From NCBI GenBank assembly GCA_022511075.1, contig JAFLSE010000029.1:1-37636 (forward strand): a stretch of 37,636 nt of DNA, written 5' to 3'. This document shows, in pieces, positions 18,251 through 26,752 of the stretch (position 1 is its first letter; every line of letters begins with the position of its first letter). The position numbers and the translations under genes are program-made. Below the pieces are notes generated by a model. It was given only the letters and a program-made list of their open reading frames with translations, was not told the DNA's origin and ran no database searches. Origin of the DNA: Prevotella sp. Its GTDB lineage: Bacteria; Bacteroidota; Bacteroidia; Bacteroidales; Bacteroidaceae.

Positions 18251-19267
18251 ATGAACAACAAAAAGAATCTAAAGTGGCAGCTGCCATTTCTTGCCTTACT
18301 CATAATAGGCACGGTGCTGATACTCGTCAGCCAACGCAATGTAGCATATCAAGCCAACCATGGCATTGTGTTTGGCACGTACTATAACATCACATACCAA
18401 TATGGCAAAGACCTCGGAACGGAGATAAAGCAGGAACTGCAGATGGTAGACGATGCCTTGTCGCCATACAATTCAAATTCAACAATAACGGCGGTAAACG
18501 ATAATCAGCCAGTTAAACTTGACGAACTCTTCCTTGAGATTTTCACCAAGTCGATGCAGGTATCGGCAGACACCGACGGTGCTTTCGACATCACCGTGGC
18601 ACCGCTTGTAAACCAATGGGGATTTGGATTCAAGACATGGCAGTTTCCCGACGAGCACATAATCGACAGTATCCGCCAGTTCATAGGATATGAAAAGATA
18701 AAATTAGAGAACGGCACGATAAAGAAGAGCGACCCACGCATGATGTTGGATTGCAGTTCCATAGCCAAAGGCTTTGGTTGTGACAGGGTAGCAAGGTTGC
18801 TGCGCAGCAAAGGCATAAAGAATTTCCTTGTAGAGATAGGCGGTGAGATTGTGTCAAGCGGAATGAACCAACAAGACAAGCCATGGAAGATAGGCGTAAC
18901 AAAACCTTTGGACGATTCGCTGTCAACATCGCAGGAGATACAGACTGTGCTCAACCTTACCGACTGCGCAATGGCAACGAGCGGCAACTACCGCAAGTTC
19001 TACATCAGGGACGGCAAGAAATACGCACACACCATAGACCCCAAGACAGGATTCCCTGTACAGCACAACATTCTGTCTGCTACCGTGATTGCTCCCGACT
19101 GCGCTACAGCCGATGCATACTCCACTGCGTTTATGGTAATGGGATTCGACAAGGCTCAGAAAGTGCTTGAAAGACACCCTGAGATGGCAGCATATTTCAT
19201 CTACTCCGATAGCACAAATCACGGTATTTGGTTCTCGCCGTCGCTTAAGGATAAGATTGACAAATAG
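18251..19267 (+). CDS. apbE: FAD:protein FMN transferase (ApbE family)
   Basis: 338-aa enzyme that attaches FMN covalently to Thr or Ser residues of target flavoproteins, such as the NqrB/NqrC and RnfD/RnfG subunits, on the outer side of the inner membrane. An N-terminal membrane segment at about 12-28 has no lipobox Cys. Family motifs are visible: LDCSSIAKGFGCDRVARLL, FLVEIGGEIVSSG, the CAMATSGNYRKF stretch, HTIDPKTGFP and ADAYSTAFMVMG with the metal-binding Asp/Thr region. It starts 3 nt after the DUF6048-like gene. No candidate target flavoprotein lies in the window. Confidence 0.92.
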   Translation: MNNKKNLKWQLPFLALLIIGTVLILVSQRNVAYQANHGIVFGTYYNITYQYGKDLGTEIKQELQMVDDALSPYNSNSTITAVNDNQPVKLDELFLEIFTKSMQVSADTDGAFDITVAPLVNQWGFGFKTWQFPDEHIIDSIRQFIGYEKIKLENGTIKKSDPRMMLDCSSIAKGFGCDRVARLLRSKGIKNFLVEIGGEIVSSGMNQQDKPWKIGVTKPLDDSLSTSQEIQTVLNLTDCAMATSGNYRKFYIRDGKKYAHTIDPKTGFPVQHNILSATVIAPDCATADAYSTAFMVMGFDKAQKVLERHPEMAAYFIYSDSTNHGIWFSPSLKDKIDK

Positions 19268-19961
19268 CACCAGCCCTACACTCACAATAGCATTGAAGAA
19301 CCTGCAGCTATACGAACGGCTGTTGCAGTTTTCGCTGTTCCAAGGCATGAGCCTCGACGACCTGCAGCACATGGCGGCACACACGAAGTTCGACTTCCGC
19401 AAGCATCGTGCCGGCGAAGTGGTGTATCGTGCAGGAATGCCGTGCAAGCACATTTACCTGCTGACACACGGCACAATAAAGGTCACCACCTCAAGCGACG
19501 ATGGGTTGCTTGTTGTCGATGAAATAATAGCTTCACCACACATGCCTCAACCAGAAAGACTATTCGGCGTGAATCAACGATTCAGTTCCACTATCAAGGC
19601 GATTAGCGACATAAATCTTGTGCTTATCGACAAACGGGAGGTGACTGCGCTGCTTGAACAGCTGCTGGTATTCCGCATAAATATGATAAATCTTTTTGCC
19701 CAACAGTCGCAGCGACTTCAACAACAACTTTGGCAAGCTCCGCCGCAGACATTGCATGCACGGATAGTGCGTTTTTTTGCAGAACACTGCACACAGCATG
19801 AAGGCGAAAAGGACTTCCGCATTCTGATGCGGCACTTGGCACAGGCAATCAATGCCTCGCGACTCGATGTGTCGAAAGCACTTAATGATATGCAAGATAA
19901 AGGGCTGCTGCAACTGCACAGGGGAAGGATAACGATTCCAGCAATGGAGAAACTTTTATGA
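19257..19961 (+). CDS. Crp/Fnr-family transcriptional regulator
   Basis: About 234 aa if it starts at TTG 19257, which overlaps the apbE stop region. An N-terminal cNMP-binding-like beta-roll (about 20-130) contains HRAGEVVYRAGMPCKHIYLLTHGTIKV. A C-terminal winged helix includes RHLAQAINASRLDVSKALNDMQDKGLLQLHRGRITI. No Fnr-type cysteine cluster is seen, and the ligand cannot be inferred. No ATG stands near the expected start: TTG 19257 and TTG 19293 are candidates, while ATG 19167 would lie 100 nt inside apbE and ATG 19347 would remove part of the first domain. The stop overlaps the MATE start (ATGA). Confidence 0.82.
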   Translation: MTNSTSPTLTIALKNLQLYERLLQFSLFQGMSLDDLQHMAAHTKFDFRKHRAGEVVYRAGMPCKHIYLLTHGTIKVTTSSDDGLLVVDEIIASPHMPQPERLFGVNQRFSSTIKAISDINLVLIDKREVTALLEQLLVFRINMINLFAQQSQRLQQQLWQAPPQTLHARIVRFFAEHCTQHEGEKDFRILMRHLAQAINASRLDVSKALNDMQDKGLLQLHRGRITIPAMEKLL

Positions 19962-21313
19962 AGATAGGCAATACAGAACAACTGCTCGAAAGAATAAGGG
20001 AAGGGCGTGCAATGACACGTCACGAACAACTTCGCCTCATCATCGACATGAGTATCCCGTCGATATTGGCACAGATATCGTCGGTGCTTATGTTCTTCAT
20101 CGATGCATCTATGGTAGGACACATCGGAGCGAAAGCCTCTGCTGCCATCGGACTGGTGGAGACTACCACCTGGCTCTTTGGCGGTCTGGTATCAGCAGCA
20201 TCAATGGGATTTTCCGTGCAGGTGGCTCATGCCATAGGGGCAAACGATATGGCGCGTGCCCGCCGTGTGTTGCGCCAGGCACTTGTCTGTACCCTTATAT
20301 TCAGCAGCATGCTCGCCTTGGTTGGTGTGGCAATACACGGCCATCTACCCTACTGGCTCGGCGGCACAAGCGACATTGCCCGCGACTCGTCGCTATATTT
20401 CCTGATATTCACAATATCCGCCCCACTTTTTCAACTTGAAAGCCTCGGCGGCAGCATGCTTAAATGCAGCGGCAACATGAAGATACCGAGCATTCTCAAC
20501 ATTATGATGTGCGTGCTCGACGTAGCGTTTAATTATATCTTCATTTTCGTATGCGGACTGGGTGTGCTTGGTGCGGCACTCGGCACGGCACTTGCCTTTC
20601 TCGTAACGGCAACCATGATGATGTATTTCCTGCTTTTCCGTAGCAACCACTTGGCAATAATGAAGTATAAAGGCTCTTTCAGACCTACAGCCGACTGCAT
20701 ACACACAGCCTTGAAAATTGGTGCTCCGATGGCATTGCAGCATCTGCTCATGGGCGGAGCACAGATTATAAGTACCGTCATCGTTGCCCCTCTCGGCATA
20801 ATGGCAATTGCCGCCAATACGTTTGCCATAACCGTGGAGAGCATCTGCTATATGCCGGGCTACGGTATAGCCGAGGCGGCCACCACCCTCGTTGGTCAGG
20901 GAATAGGAGCAGGCCAGAAGATACTCACCAAAAGTTTTGCCCGTCTTTCCGTTGTGCTCGGCATGGCGGTAATGTCGTTTATGGGAGTGCTCATGTGGAT
21001 ATTCGCTCCTGAGATGATGTCGCTGATGACTCCTGTTGAGGAAATCCGTCTGCTTGGCAGCAGCAGCCTGCGCATAGAGGCGTTTGCCGAACCGTTCTTT
21101 GCTGCTGCCATAGTGTGCAACGGAGTGTTCGTAGGTGCAGGCGACACCCTGCGTCCTGCCATAATGAATCTTACGAGTATGTGGGCTGTGCGCCTAACTC
21201 TCGCTGCCCTACTCGCCCCCACCTACGGATTGCAAGGTGTTTGGACTGCCATGGCAATAGAACTAACATTCCGCGGAACAATATTCCTTATAAGGCTCGT
21301 AAGGAAATTCTAA
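19958..21313 (+). CDS. MATE family efflux transporter
   Basis: 451-aa inner-membrane protein with about 12 hydrophobic segments in two homologous halves, the multidrug and toxin extrusion fold that exports cationic compounds in exchange for sodium or protons. The first half has IPSILAQISSVLMFFIDASMVGHIGAKASAAIGLVE, the typical MATE N-terminal pattern; the second half starts near residue 245 with GAPMALQHLLMGGAQI. The start overlaps the Crp/Fnr stop by 4 nt, implying translational coupling, so the regulator may control this pump. Substrate unknown. Confidence 0.92.
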   Translation: MKIGNTEQLLERIREGRAMTRHEQLRLIIDMSIPSILAQISSVLMFFIDASMVGHIGAKASAAIGLVETTTWLFGGLVSAASMGFSVQVAHAIGANDMARARRVLRQALVCTLIFSSMLALVGVAIHGHLPYWLGGTSDIARDSSLYFLIFTISAPLFQLESLGGSMLKCSGNMKIPSILNIMMCVLDVAFNYIFIFVCGLGVLGAALGTALAFLVTATMMMYFLLFRSNHLAIMKYKGSFRPTADCIHTALKIGAPMALQHLLMGGAQIISTVIVAPLGIMAIAANTFAITVESICYMPGYGIAEAATTLVGQGIGAGQKILTKSFARLSVVLGMAVMSFMGVLMWIFAPEMMSLMTPVEEIRLLGSSSLRIEAFAEPFFAAAIVCNGVFVGAGDTLRPAIMNLTSMWAVRLTLAALLAPTYGLQGVWTAMAIELTFRGTIFLIRLVRKF

Positions 21314-21353
21314 GGGAAACGATAAAATAAGCCAATAAAAAGAAAACAAAAGA

Positions 21354-21392
21354 CAAAAAGAAAATCCCCACAGGAATTGACCCGTGGGGATT
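21354..21392 (-). terminator. Intrinsic terminator after the OmpA-like gene
   Basis: AATCCCCAC (21363-21371) and GTGGGGATT (21384-21392) form a perfect 9-bp stem. On the minus strand it is followed by TTTTCTTTTTG, so it terminates the OmpA-like transcript. On the plus strand no T run follows, so MATE readthrough would be stopped less well. Confidence 0.82.
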
Positions 21393-21416
21393 AACTTATA
21401 TTCTATATACTACTAA

Positions 21417-22550
21417 TTATTTTGTAGTATCAACGAACATTGCAACGCGGTTGAAATCATTCTCCTCAGAGAGTTCGCTTGTCTCACCAAAGCCCTGAGT
21501 TGTGATGCGGCTTGCATCAATCTTGTAGCGCTTAACGAGTGCATCAGCAACAGCCTTAGCGCGAGCCTCAGAAAGTCTCTGGTTGAGCTCTGTGCTACCT
21601 TCTGGAGAAGCATAACCCTTAACGAGCACCTTAGCATCTGGGTGATTTCTCATATACTTAGCAACCATCTCAACATTTGCATACTGAGCAGCGTCGATAA
21701 CGCTCTTGCCCTGACGGAAGATAACGATTGGCTGGAGAACAGTCTCTGCCTTCTTCTCAACTACCTTTGGACGAGCCTCGCACTCAGCAAGCTTCTTCTT
21801 CAGGTCGTCGATAGTCTGGTTAGCAGCGTTGAGCTGACCGTTCTTAGCGTCAACATCTGAACGGAGTGCGTTGATCTTAGCGTTGAGAGCGTCGATCTCA
21901 GCCTGGTCACGAGCCTCAACAATCTTGAAGTTGTGAGTACCATTGCTGTTGCCGAACTTGTAGTTCAAACCGATGTTCAAGCCAACGAGAGAGTTGTTGA
22001 AGTTGTACTGGATAGGACCATTCTGATAACCATTGATGAGGTGATAAACAATGTTTGGCTCAACATAGAACTGCCACTGCTTGTCAGCACCAAAGTTGAA
22101 TGCGAAGTCAAGAGCCAACTTGCTTGTTACAGAATTTGACTTGCAGCCAAGACCGAAGTCGTGCCACCAGCCGAAGCCACCGAGACCGATAACCTCAAAT
22201 GAGCGAGGAGTACCAGGATAACCACCAAACCAGTTGCTGAAGTTGATTGTTCCCAATGCGCTAACGTTTGACGCCTTAACAAAAGTCTTGATTTCGTCCC
22301 AACCTGCATTCTCTCCGAAGTAAGCCTGACCCTCGAAGGCGAAACCTACAACAGGAGTGATCCAACGACCGATGCGGAGACCTGCGTCAAAGTTAACATT
22401 ACCAAAATCCATGTCACAACCAGGAAGATTAGCACCGCCATTGATACCAATGTACCAGTTGTCAAATGTTTTGCTCTCCTGAACGGTCTGAGCAGAAACA
22501 CCCTGCGCTGTCAGAGCAGCCACAGCAAGCATTGTAAATAGCTTCTTCAT
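21417..22550 (-). CDS. OmpA-like outer-membrane protein
   Basis: 377-aa protein with signal peptide MKKLFTMLAVAALTAQGVSA. Residues about 25-205 form a predicted beta-barrel (NWYIGINGGANLPGC, FGNVNFDAGLRIGRWI, YFGENAGWDE and similar strands). A coiled-coil linker at about 210-255 (AEIDALNAKINALRSDVDAKNGQL) leads to a C-terminal OmpA domain (about 262-375) that binds peptidoglycan. In that domain, KVLVKGYASPEGSTELNQRLSEARAKAV carries the expected Asp/Arg-type pattern, and FNRVAMFV ends it. Such proteins anchor the outer membrane to the wall and are abundant in Bacteroidales. The strong promoter and terminator agree with high expression. Confidence 0.93.
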   Translation of the reverse strand: MKKLFTMLAVAALTAQGVSAQTVQESKTFDNWYIGINGGANLPGCDMDFGNVNFDAGLRIGRWITPVVGFAFEGQAYFGENAGWDEIKTFVKASNVSALGTINFSNWFGGYPGTPRSFEVIGLGGFGWWHDFGLGCKSNSVTSKLALDFAFNFGADKQWQFYVEPNIVYHLINGYQNGPIQYNFNNSLVGLNIGLNYKFGNSNGTHNFKIVEARDQAEIDALNAKINALRSDVDAKNGQLNAANQTIDDLKKKLAECEARPKVVEKKAETVLQPIVIFRQGKSVIDAAQYANVEMVAKYMRNHPDAKVLVKGYASPEGSTELNQRLSEARAKAVADALVKRYKIDASRITTQGFGETSELSEENDFNRVAMFVDTTK

Positions 22551-22603
22551 TTTAATTACCTTTTAGTTAATATTAAAAATATATTTATATCTAAATTTGA
22601 GTG

Positions 22604-22635
22604 CAAAGTAAATAAAAAAAACTATAATTACCAAA
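22604..22635 (-). promoter_or_regulatory. Predicted promoter of the OmpA-like gene
   Basis: On the minus strand TTTG (complement of 22632-22635), 20 nt, then TTACTTTG (complement of 22604-22611), a near match to TAnnTTTG. The leader would be an AT-rich stretch of about 45 nt, as is usual for highly expressed Bacteroidetes genes. Confidence 0.6.
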
Positions 22636-22716
22636 AAAAAGCATAAAAAGTATCTTTTTACTATATTTTTTTACTTAAAACAATCGACTTATCACAATAT
22701 TTTATACTATTTTTAT

Positions 22717-24861
22717 TTATTTCAGTCCGCGATGACGAAGCAATGCATCAACCTGCGGCTCGCGTCCACGGAATTTTACATACAGTTTCATCGGGTCTTC
22801 GCTGTCGCCGGTCTCAAGAATATTCTCCTTGTAACTCTTTGCCGTTTCGGGGTCGAATATGCCTCGTTCCTTGAAAAGCTCAAATCCGTCGGTATCGAGC
22901 ACCTCTGCCCACATATAAGTATAGTAACCTGCGGCATATCCGCTGCTGCCGAAGATATGCTTGAAGTAAGGACTGCGATAGCGGTAGGTTATCTCGCGAG
23001 GCAATCCAATCTTCTCTGCCACTTTCTTCTCAAACTCTCTTATGTCTACGTTTGCATCGGTCATTTCCAGCTTGTGCCACTCAAGGTCGAGCAACGATGC
23101 GGCACAATACTCCACTGTGGCAAAGCCCTGATTGAACTTGCCCGAAGCATCGAGTTTGGCTATCAGACTGTCTGAAATCACCTCGCCCGTCTTGTAATGG
23201 CGCGCATAGTTTTTCAGCACCTCAGGCTCCATTGCCCAGTGTTCGTCAATCTGCGATGCAAACTCCACGAAGTTGCGGTCTACGTTCGTTCCACTCTGGC
23301 TGCGGTATTCAGCTGTGGTGAGCATTCCTTGCAATCCGTGTCCGAACTCGTGGAACGCCGTTTCCACTTCGTCGAGAGTGAGCAACGACGGCATGTCCTT
23401 CGTAGGCTTCGTAAAGTTGCACACATTATATATAATAGGTCGCTCGTTGGCACCGTTGTAGTTGTATTCGCCCTTGAACTCGCTCATCCACGCGCCCGGT
23501 CCTTTCGTGGAACGAGGGAAATAGTCGGTCATGAACACCGCCACGTGCCTGCCCTCGGCATCTTTCACGTCGTACACCTTTACTTCAGGGTGATACTTCG
23601 GCGCATCAGGCATCTCCGTGAACGTAATGCCATAGAGCCGCTTGGCAATGTAGAAAATGCCGTCGTTCACCACGTTGTCGAGCACGAAATATGGTCGCAC
23701 GTCGTTTTCAGAAAGACTGAAACGCTTTGTCTTCACCTTCTCTGCATAGTAATAGTAGTCCCATGGCTCGATGGTTATGCCTGCGCCTTCTTCATCGGCA
23801 AGAGCCTGCATATCGCGCACCTCCTCACGAGCCTTTTCCACTGCCGGTGCCCATACCTGATATAGCAGTTTTTCGGCAGCCTCGGTGGTCTTTGCCATCA
23901 CATTGTCGAGTTGGAAGTCGGCATAATTCTTAAATCCTAACAGCCTTGCTTTCTTCTGGCGCAGGCGCAGTATGGTGTTTATATTCTCCGAATTGTCAAA
24001 TTCGCCGCTGCTGCACAACTCCGTGTAAGCCTTGTACATCTTTTCGCGCAACGCACGGTTGTTTGCGTATGTCAGTACTGCCAGTCGGCTTGGTGCATGC
24101 ACGGTGAGCACCCATTGCCCCTCTTTTCCGCGAGCCTTTGCCTCGGCAGCCGCGTTCTCTATTGTCGATGCATCGAGTCCGTCAAGCTCTGCCTTGTCGC
24201 TCACCACAATCTCAGTGGCGTTGTTGGCTTTCAGCAGGTTGGTGCGATACGAAAGTTCCGCTGCCGCAATGTCCTGGTTTATCTGCTTCAGGGTGTCTTT
24301 CTGATCTGGTGACAGCAATGCTCCGCTGCGCACAAACCTCTTGTAATACTTGTCAACCAAGCGCTCCTGCGCCGTGGTGAGGTTATACATAGCCTTATTG
24401 TCGTAAACATCTTTTATGCGCTGAAACAGCAGGTCGTTCATTCCCACCTCGTCGGCGTGAGCAGTAAGCAGAGGCTGTGCCTGTTCCATCACCTTTTGCA
24501 GCTCGTCGGTGTTGTCGCTCGACGACAACCCGCCCATCACCATCTCCACGCTCTCTAATAGCTGCCCTGCGTTGTCAAGTGCCAGTATGGTGTTCTCAAA
24601 ATCGGGGCGTACCCTGCTGCGCACAATGTTGTAAATCTCGTCGTTGTGCTCCTTTATGCCAGCCTCGATAGCTGGCAGATAGTGCTCGTAGCGCAGTTTG
24701 TCAAACTGCGGAATCTCATACTTGTTATTGTTTTCTGCGAGGAAGATGTTTTCAGTTTCCTGTCCTTCCGTTGTCTTCGTAGCCGTCTGCTGCGATGCGC
24801 ATGCCGTGGCGAGTGCTATTGTCCCTGCCGTTATTGATGCCATTATTATTTGCTTTTTCAT
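22717..24861 (-). CDS. dcp: M3 family peptidase lipoprotein, dipeptidyl carboxypeptidase type
   Basis: 714-aa zinc metallopeptidase of the Dcp/oligopeptidase A group, which cleaves dipeptides from the C termini of peptides. The zinc site HEFGH (in AFHEFGHGLQGML) is intact, with a downstream Glu in the same helical domain. The N terminus MKKQIIMASITAGTIALATAC gives a lipoprotein signal with lipobox Cys21, so the enzyme is probably tethered in the periplasm or at the outer membrane. The ATG at 24861 fits the lipobox; the reading continues upstream to 24900 but would run into the predicted promoter. Length is typical. The exact substrate range is not visible. Confidence 0.93.
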   Translation of the reverse strand: MKKQIIMASITAGTIALATACASQQTATKTTEGQETENIFLAENNNKYEIPQFDKLRYEHYLPAIEAGIKEHNDEIYNIVRSRVRPDFENTILALDNAGQLLESVEMVMGGLSSSDNTDELQKVMEQAQPLLTAHADEVGMNDLLFQRIKDVYDNKAMYNLTTAQERLVDKYYKRFVRSGALLSPDQKDTLKQINQDIAAAELSYRTNLLKANNATEIVVSDKAELDGLDASTIENAAAEAKARGKEGQWVLTVHAPSRLAVLTYANNRALREKMYKAYTELCSSGEFDNSENINTILRLRQKKARLLGFKNYADFQLDNVMAKTTEAAEKLLYQVWAPAVEKAREEVRDMQALADEEGAGITIEPWDYYYYAEKVKTKRFSLSENDVRPYFVLDNVVNDGIFYIAKRLYGITFTEMPDAPKYHPEVKVYDVKDAEGRHVAVFMTDYFPRSTKGPGAWMSEFKGEYNYNGANERPIIYNVCNFTKPTKDMPSLLTLDEVETAFHEFGHGLQGMLTTAEYRSQSGTNVDRNFVEFASQIDEHWAMEPEVLKNYARHYKTGEVISDSLIAKLDASGKFNQGFATVEYCAASLLDLEWHKLEMTDANVDIREFEKKVAEKIGLPREITYRYRSPYFKHIFGSSGYAAGYYTYMWAEVLDTDGFELFKERGIFDPETAKSYKENILETGDSEDPMKLYVKFRGREPQVDALLRHRGLK

Positions 24862-24889
24862 TATTATAATAGTTTTTATGTTTCTTGTG

Positions 24890-24920
24890 CAAAGATACAA
24901 TTAAAAAATGATACAACCAA
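24890..24920 (-). promoter_or_regulatory. Predicted promoter of the M3 peptidase gene
   Basis: On the minus strand TTG (complement of 24918-24920), 20 nt, then TATCTTTG (complement of 24890-24897). This supports the start at 24861 with a leader of roughly 22 nt. Confidence 0.65.
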
Positions 24921-24952
24921 GGCAAAATATAAATATTCTTCTATTGTGTATT

Positions 24953-26284
24953 TTATATAGAGTTGAGGATTGCAGGCAACCTGCCAATCAAGTAGAAAGG
25001 CAGATTTATGAGCTTGAATGGCTTGCCTTTTATTGTCGTCTTATGCTCCTCAACAGAATAATTTCCCGACCACACCCTTATACCTATGTCCACTGGTGCT
25101 TCATCTATAAACGAGTGCAGCGAACGGAGGCGTGAATTGTGTCCGCTTTTCACCTCTATTGGGAACACCGTTGAATCGTGTATAAAAATGAAATCTACCT
25201 CTGCCTTGTTTCTCTCCTTTATCCAAAAACTACGCGTTTCCCCCACACGGCTGTTCAACGTCAACAACTCCTGCGCAACGATTTGTTCCGCTATGCGTCC
25301 TCTCCACACGTCAAGAATGTCGTCTGCACCTATAAGTTCCTTTCTTGCTTGTGCCTGGTAGTTCACGAGTCCGCAGTCCATCCATATCAGTTTTGGTTTA
25401 CGTTTTAGTTCTGCCAATGCCGGTACCCTTGACGACGTTGTGGGATAAACAAGCTCAAGCAGCATAGCCTTTGACAACAGGCGAAAGGCTTCGCCCACTT
25501 CCCTCGCACCATATTGCGACTCACCAAAACCGCCAAGAGTAACGGCTTCACCTGCTTTTGCCCATCCTGTGTTTAATATGTATCTTACCACTTCCGTCAG
25601 CTTGTTGCCACGCACGTATTTCTCCACATCGTCTTTATATGCCTGTATCAACGTTTCGTATACGTTGTCGAGTACATACATGTCGTGTGTAATGGCATAT
25701 CGTTGTACCACCTCTGGCATTCCCCCCACTATGGTATATTGGTTGAACAATGCCATAAGTTCTTCGTGAAAAGCCATTGTATAATTTGGATTATTGAGGA
25801 CTTCCAACAAGTTATTGCGTCCCACTGCACTTATAAATTCCATAAAAGAACATGGTCGCAGTGCCATATACTGCACTCTGCCAACAGGGAAGGACGCCTT
25901 TATGTCTACGATGTTCTCCAAAAGCGAACCAGCTGCGACAATGTGCAGGTCAGACCTTTCTTCGTAAAAGAATCTTAGGAGTGCTATGGTTTTGGGAGAA
26001 TTCTGTATCTCATCAATAAATATCAGTGTACTGCCCCTACGTATTTTTTTCCCGTTTCTTGCAAACATCATATCCACAAGATCGTTCAACGGAACAGGCA
26101 TTTCAAGCAACTTCAGGTCATTGTCTCGTTCAAGATTGAAATAAAGATAATTATCAAAATCCTTACCAAACTCATTTACAACAGTGGTTTTACCAACCTG
26201 TCGTGCACCTCTCAATATCAGCGGTTTTCTAAAATGGTCCTGTTTCCATTCTCTCAGTTGTGTCAGTATAGTCCTCTCAAACAT
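24953..26284 (-). CDS. AAA ATPase with C-terminal DUF4143 domain
   Basis: 443-aa cytosolic protein. The N-terminal P-loop ATPase has Walker A GARQVGKT (26-33) and Walker B LIFIDE (Asp91-Glu92). The C-terminal DUF4143 region (about 205-375) includes the LLELVYPT stretch, and the segment EVDFIFIHDSTVFPIEVKSGHN at about 375-396 has a PD-(D/E)xK nuclease-like look (D, then E-V-K). Proteins of this type occur in many copies in Bacteroidetes and have no settled role; some are suspected to belong to defence or selfish modules. The start at 26284 (MFERTILTQL) agrees with the promoter just upstream. It is alone in its transcript. Confidence 0.88.
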   Translation of the reverse strand: MFERTILTQLREWKQDHFRKPLILRGARQVGKTTVVNEFGKDFDNYLYFNLERDNDLKLLEMPVPLNDLVDMMFARNGKKIRRGSTLIFIDEIQNSPKTIALLRFFYEERSDLHIVAAGSLLENIVDIKASFPVGRVQYMALRPCSFMEFISAVGRNNLLEVLNNPNYTMAFHEELMALFNQYTIVGGMPEVVQRYAITHDMYVLDNVYETLIQAYKDDVEKYVRGNKLTEVVRYILNTGWAKAGEAVTLGGFGESQYGAREVGEAFRLLSKAMLLELVYPTTSSRVPALAELKRKPKLIWMDCGLVNYQAQARKELIGADDILDVWRGRIAEQIVAQELLTLNSRVGETRSFWIKERNKAEVDFIFIHDSTVFPIEVKSGHNSRLRSLHSFIDEAPVDIGIRVWSGNYSVEEHKTTIKGKPFKLINLPFYLIGRLPAILNSI

Positions 26285-26327
26285 TATAACTCTATTTTGG
26301 CATTTATTGCGTATGATATTCTGCGTA

Positions 26328-26359
26328 CAAAGGTACAAAAACATAATTAATTCACCAAA
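26328..26359 (-). promoter_or_regulatory. Predicted promoter of the DUF4143 ATPase gene
   Basis: On the minus strand TTTG (complement of 26356-26359), 20 nt, then TACCTTTG (complement of 26328-26335), an exact consensus match. The 33-bp direct repeats begin about 12 nt upstream of the -33 element. Confidence 0.72.
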
Positions 26360-26370
26360 CAAAAATATGT

Positions 26371-26477
26371 TTTTGTCACAAAAACAACCATACTTGACAC
26401 TTATTTTGTCACAAAAACAACCATACTCGATACTTATTTTGTCACAAAAGCGACCATACTTGGTAGTATTATTGTCA
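26371..26477. repeat. Three and a partial copy of a 33-bp direct repeat upstream of the ATPase promoter
   Basis: TTTTGTCACAAAAACAACCA starts at 26371 and again at 26404; a copy with one change starts at 26437, and a decayed fourth begins near 26470 (TATTGTCA). The period is exactly 33 bp. Each unit holds the near-palindrome TTTTGTCACAAAA. The array lies just upstream of the ATPase promoter on the minus strand, where operator or activator sites would sit. It stays open as SQKQPY-type repeats in one plus-strand frame, but no start signal or protein family supports a gene. Confidence 0.8.
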
Positions 26478-26545
26478 ATGATTTACTAACAATAGCATTT
26501 ATAATCATAGTGTACGTTATTGATGTAAAACTGATAGAAATGCAT

Positions 26546-26579
26546 AAAAAAGCGAGGCAACTACAATTGTCGCCTCGCT
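26546..26579 (-). terminator. Intrinsic terminator after the left paralogue
   Basis: AGCGAGGC (26551-26558) pairs with GCCTCGCT (26572-26579); on the minus strand a run of T follows (complement of the A run from 26546). The same terminator, almost identical, follows the right paralogue at 29490-29522. Confidence 0.85.
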
Positions 26580-26752
26580 TTACATTTATAGTTTCAACCT
26601 TATGTCAATTCTTACTTGTTGATGAACTTCTTGCCGTTCTTGATGAGCAAGCCCTTTGCGTCGTTGCTTACGCGCTGACCAGCGAGGTTGTAAACAGGAA
26701 CGTTGTCGCTTGCTGCTGTTGCTATTTCAGAGATACCGTCTGCACCGCCTGT
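26551..26752. repeat. Outer inverted-repeat arm, left copy (202 bp)
   Basis: The reverse complement of this stretch matches 29317-29518 over the same length with about 12 differences counted by eye. It covers the last ~47 codons of each paralogue, the stop, about 40 nt of 3' UTR and the terminator stem. The 3' UTR part up to the stem (about 40 nt) is identical even though it is non-coding. Confidence 0.85.

Noticed and set aside
23197..23865. 222-aa plus-strand open frame
   Set aside because: Antisense to the M3 peptidase; no recognisable domain.
26184..26489. Plus-strand gene encoding SQKQPY repeats
   Set aside because: It is antisense to the ATPase start and promoter, and its repeats follow only from the 33-bp DNA repeat being a multiple of three. 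No family or start signal supports it.
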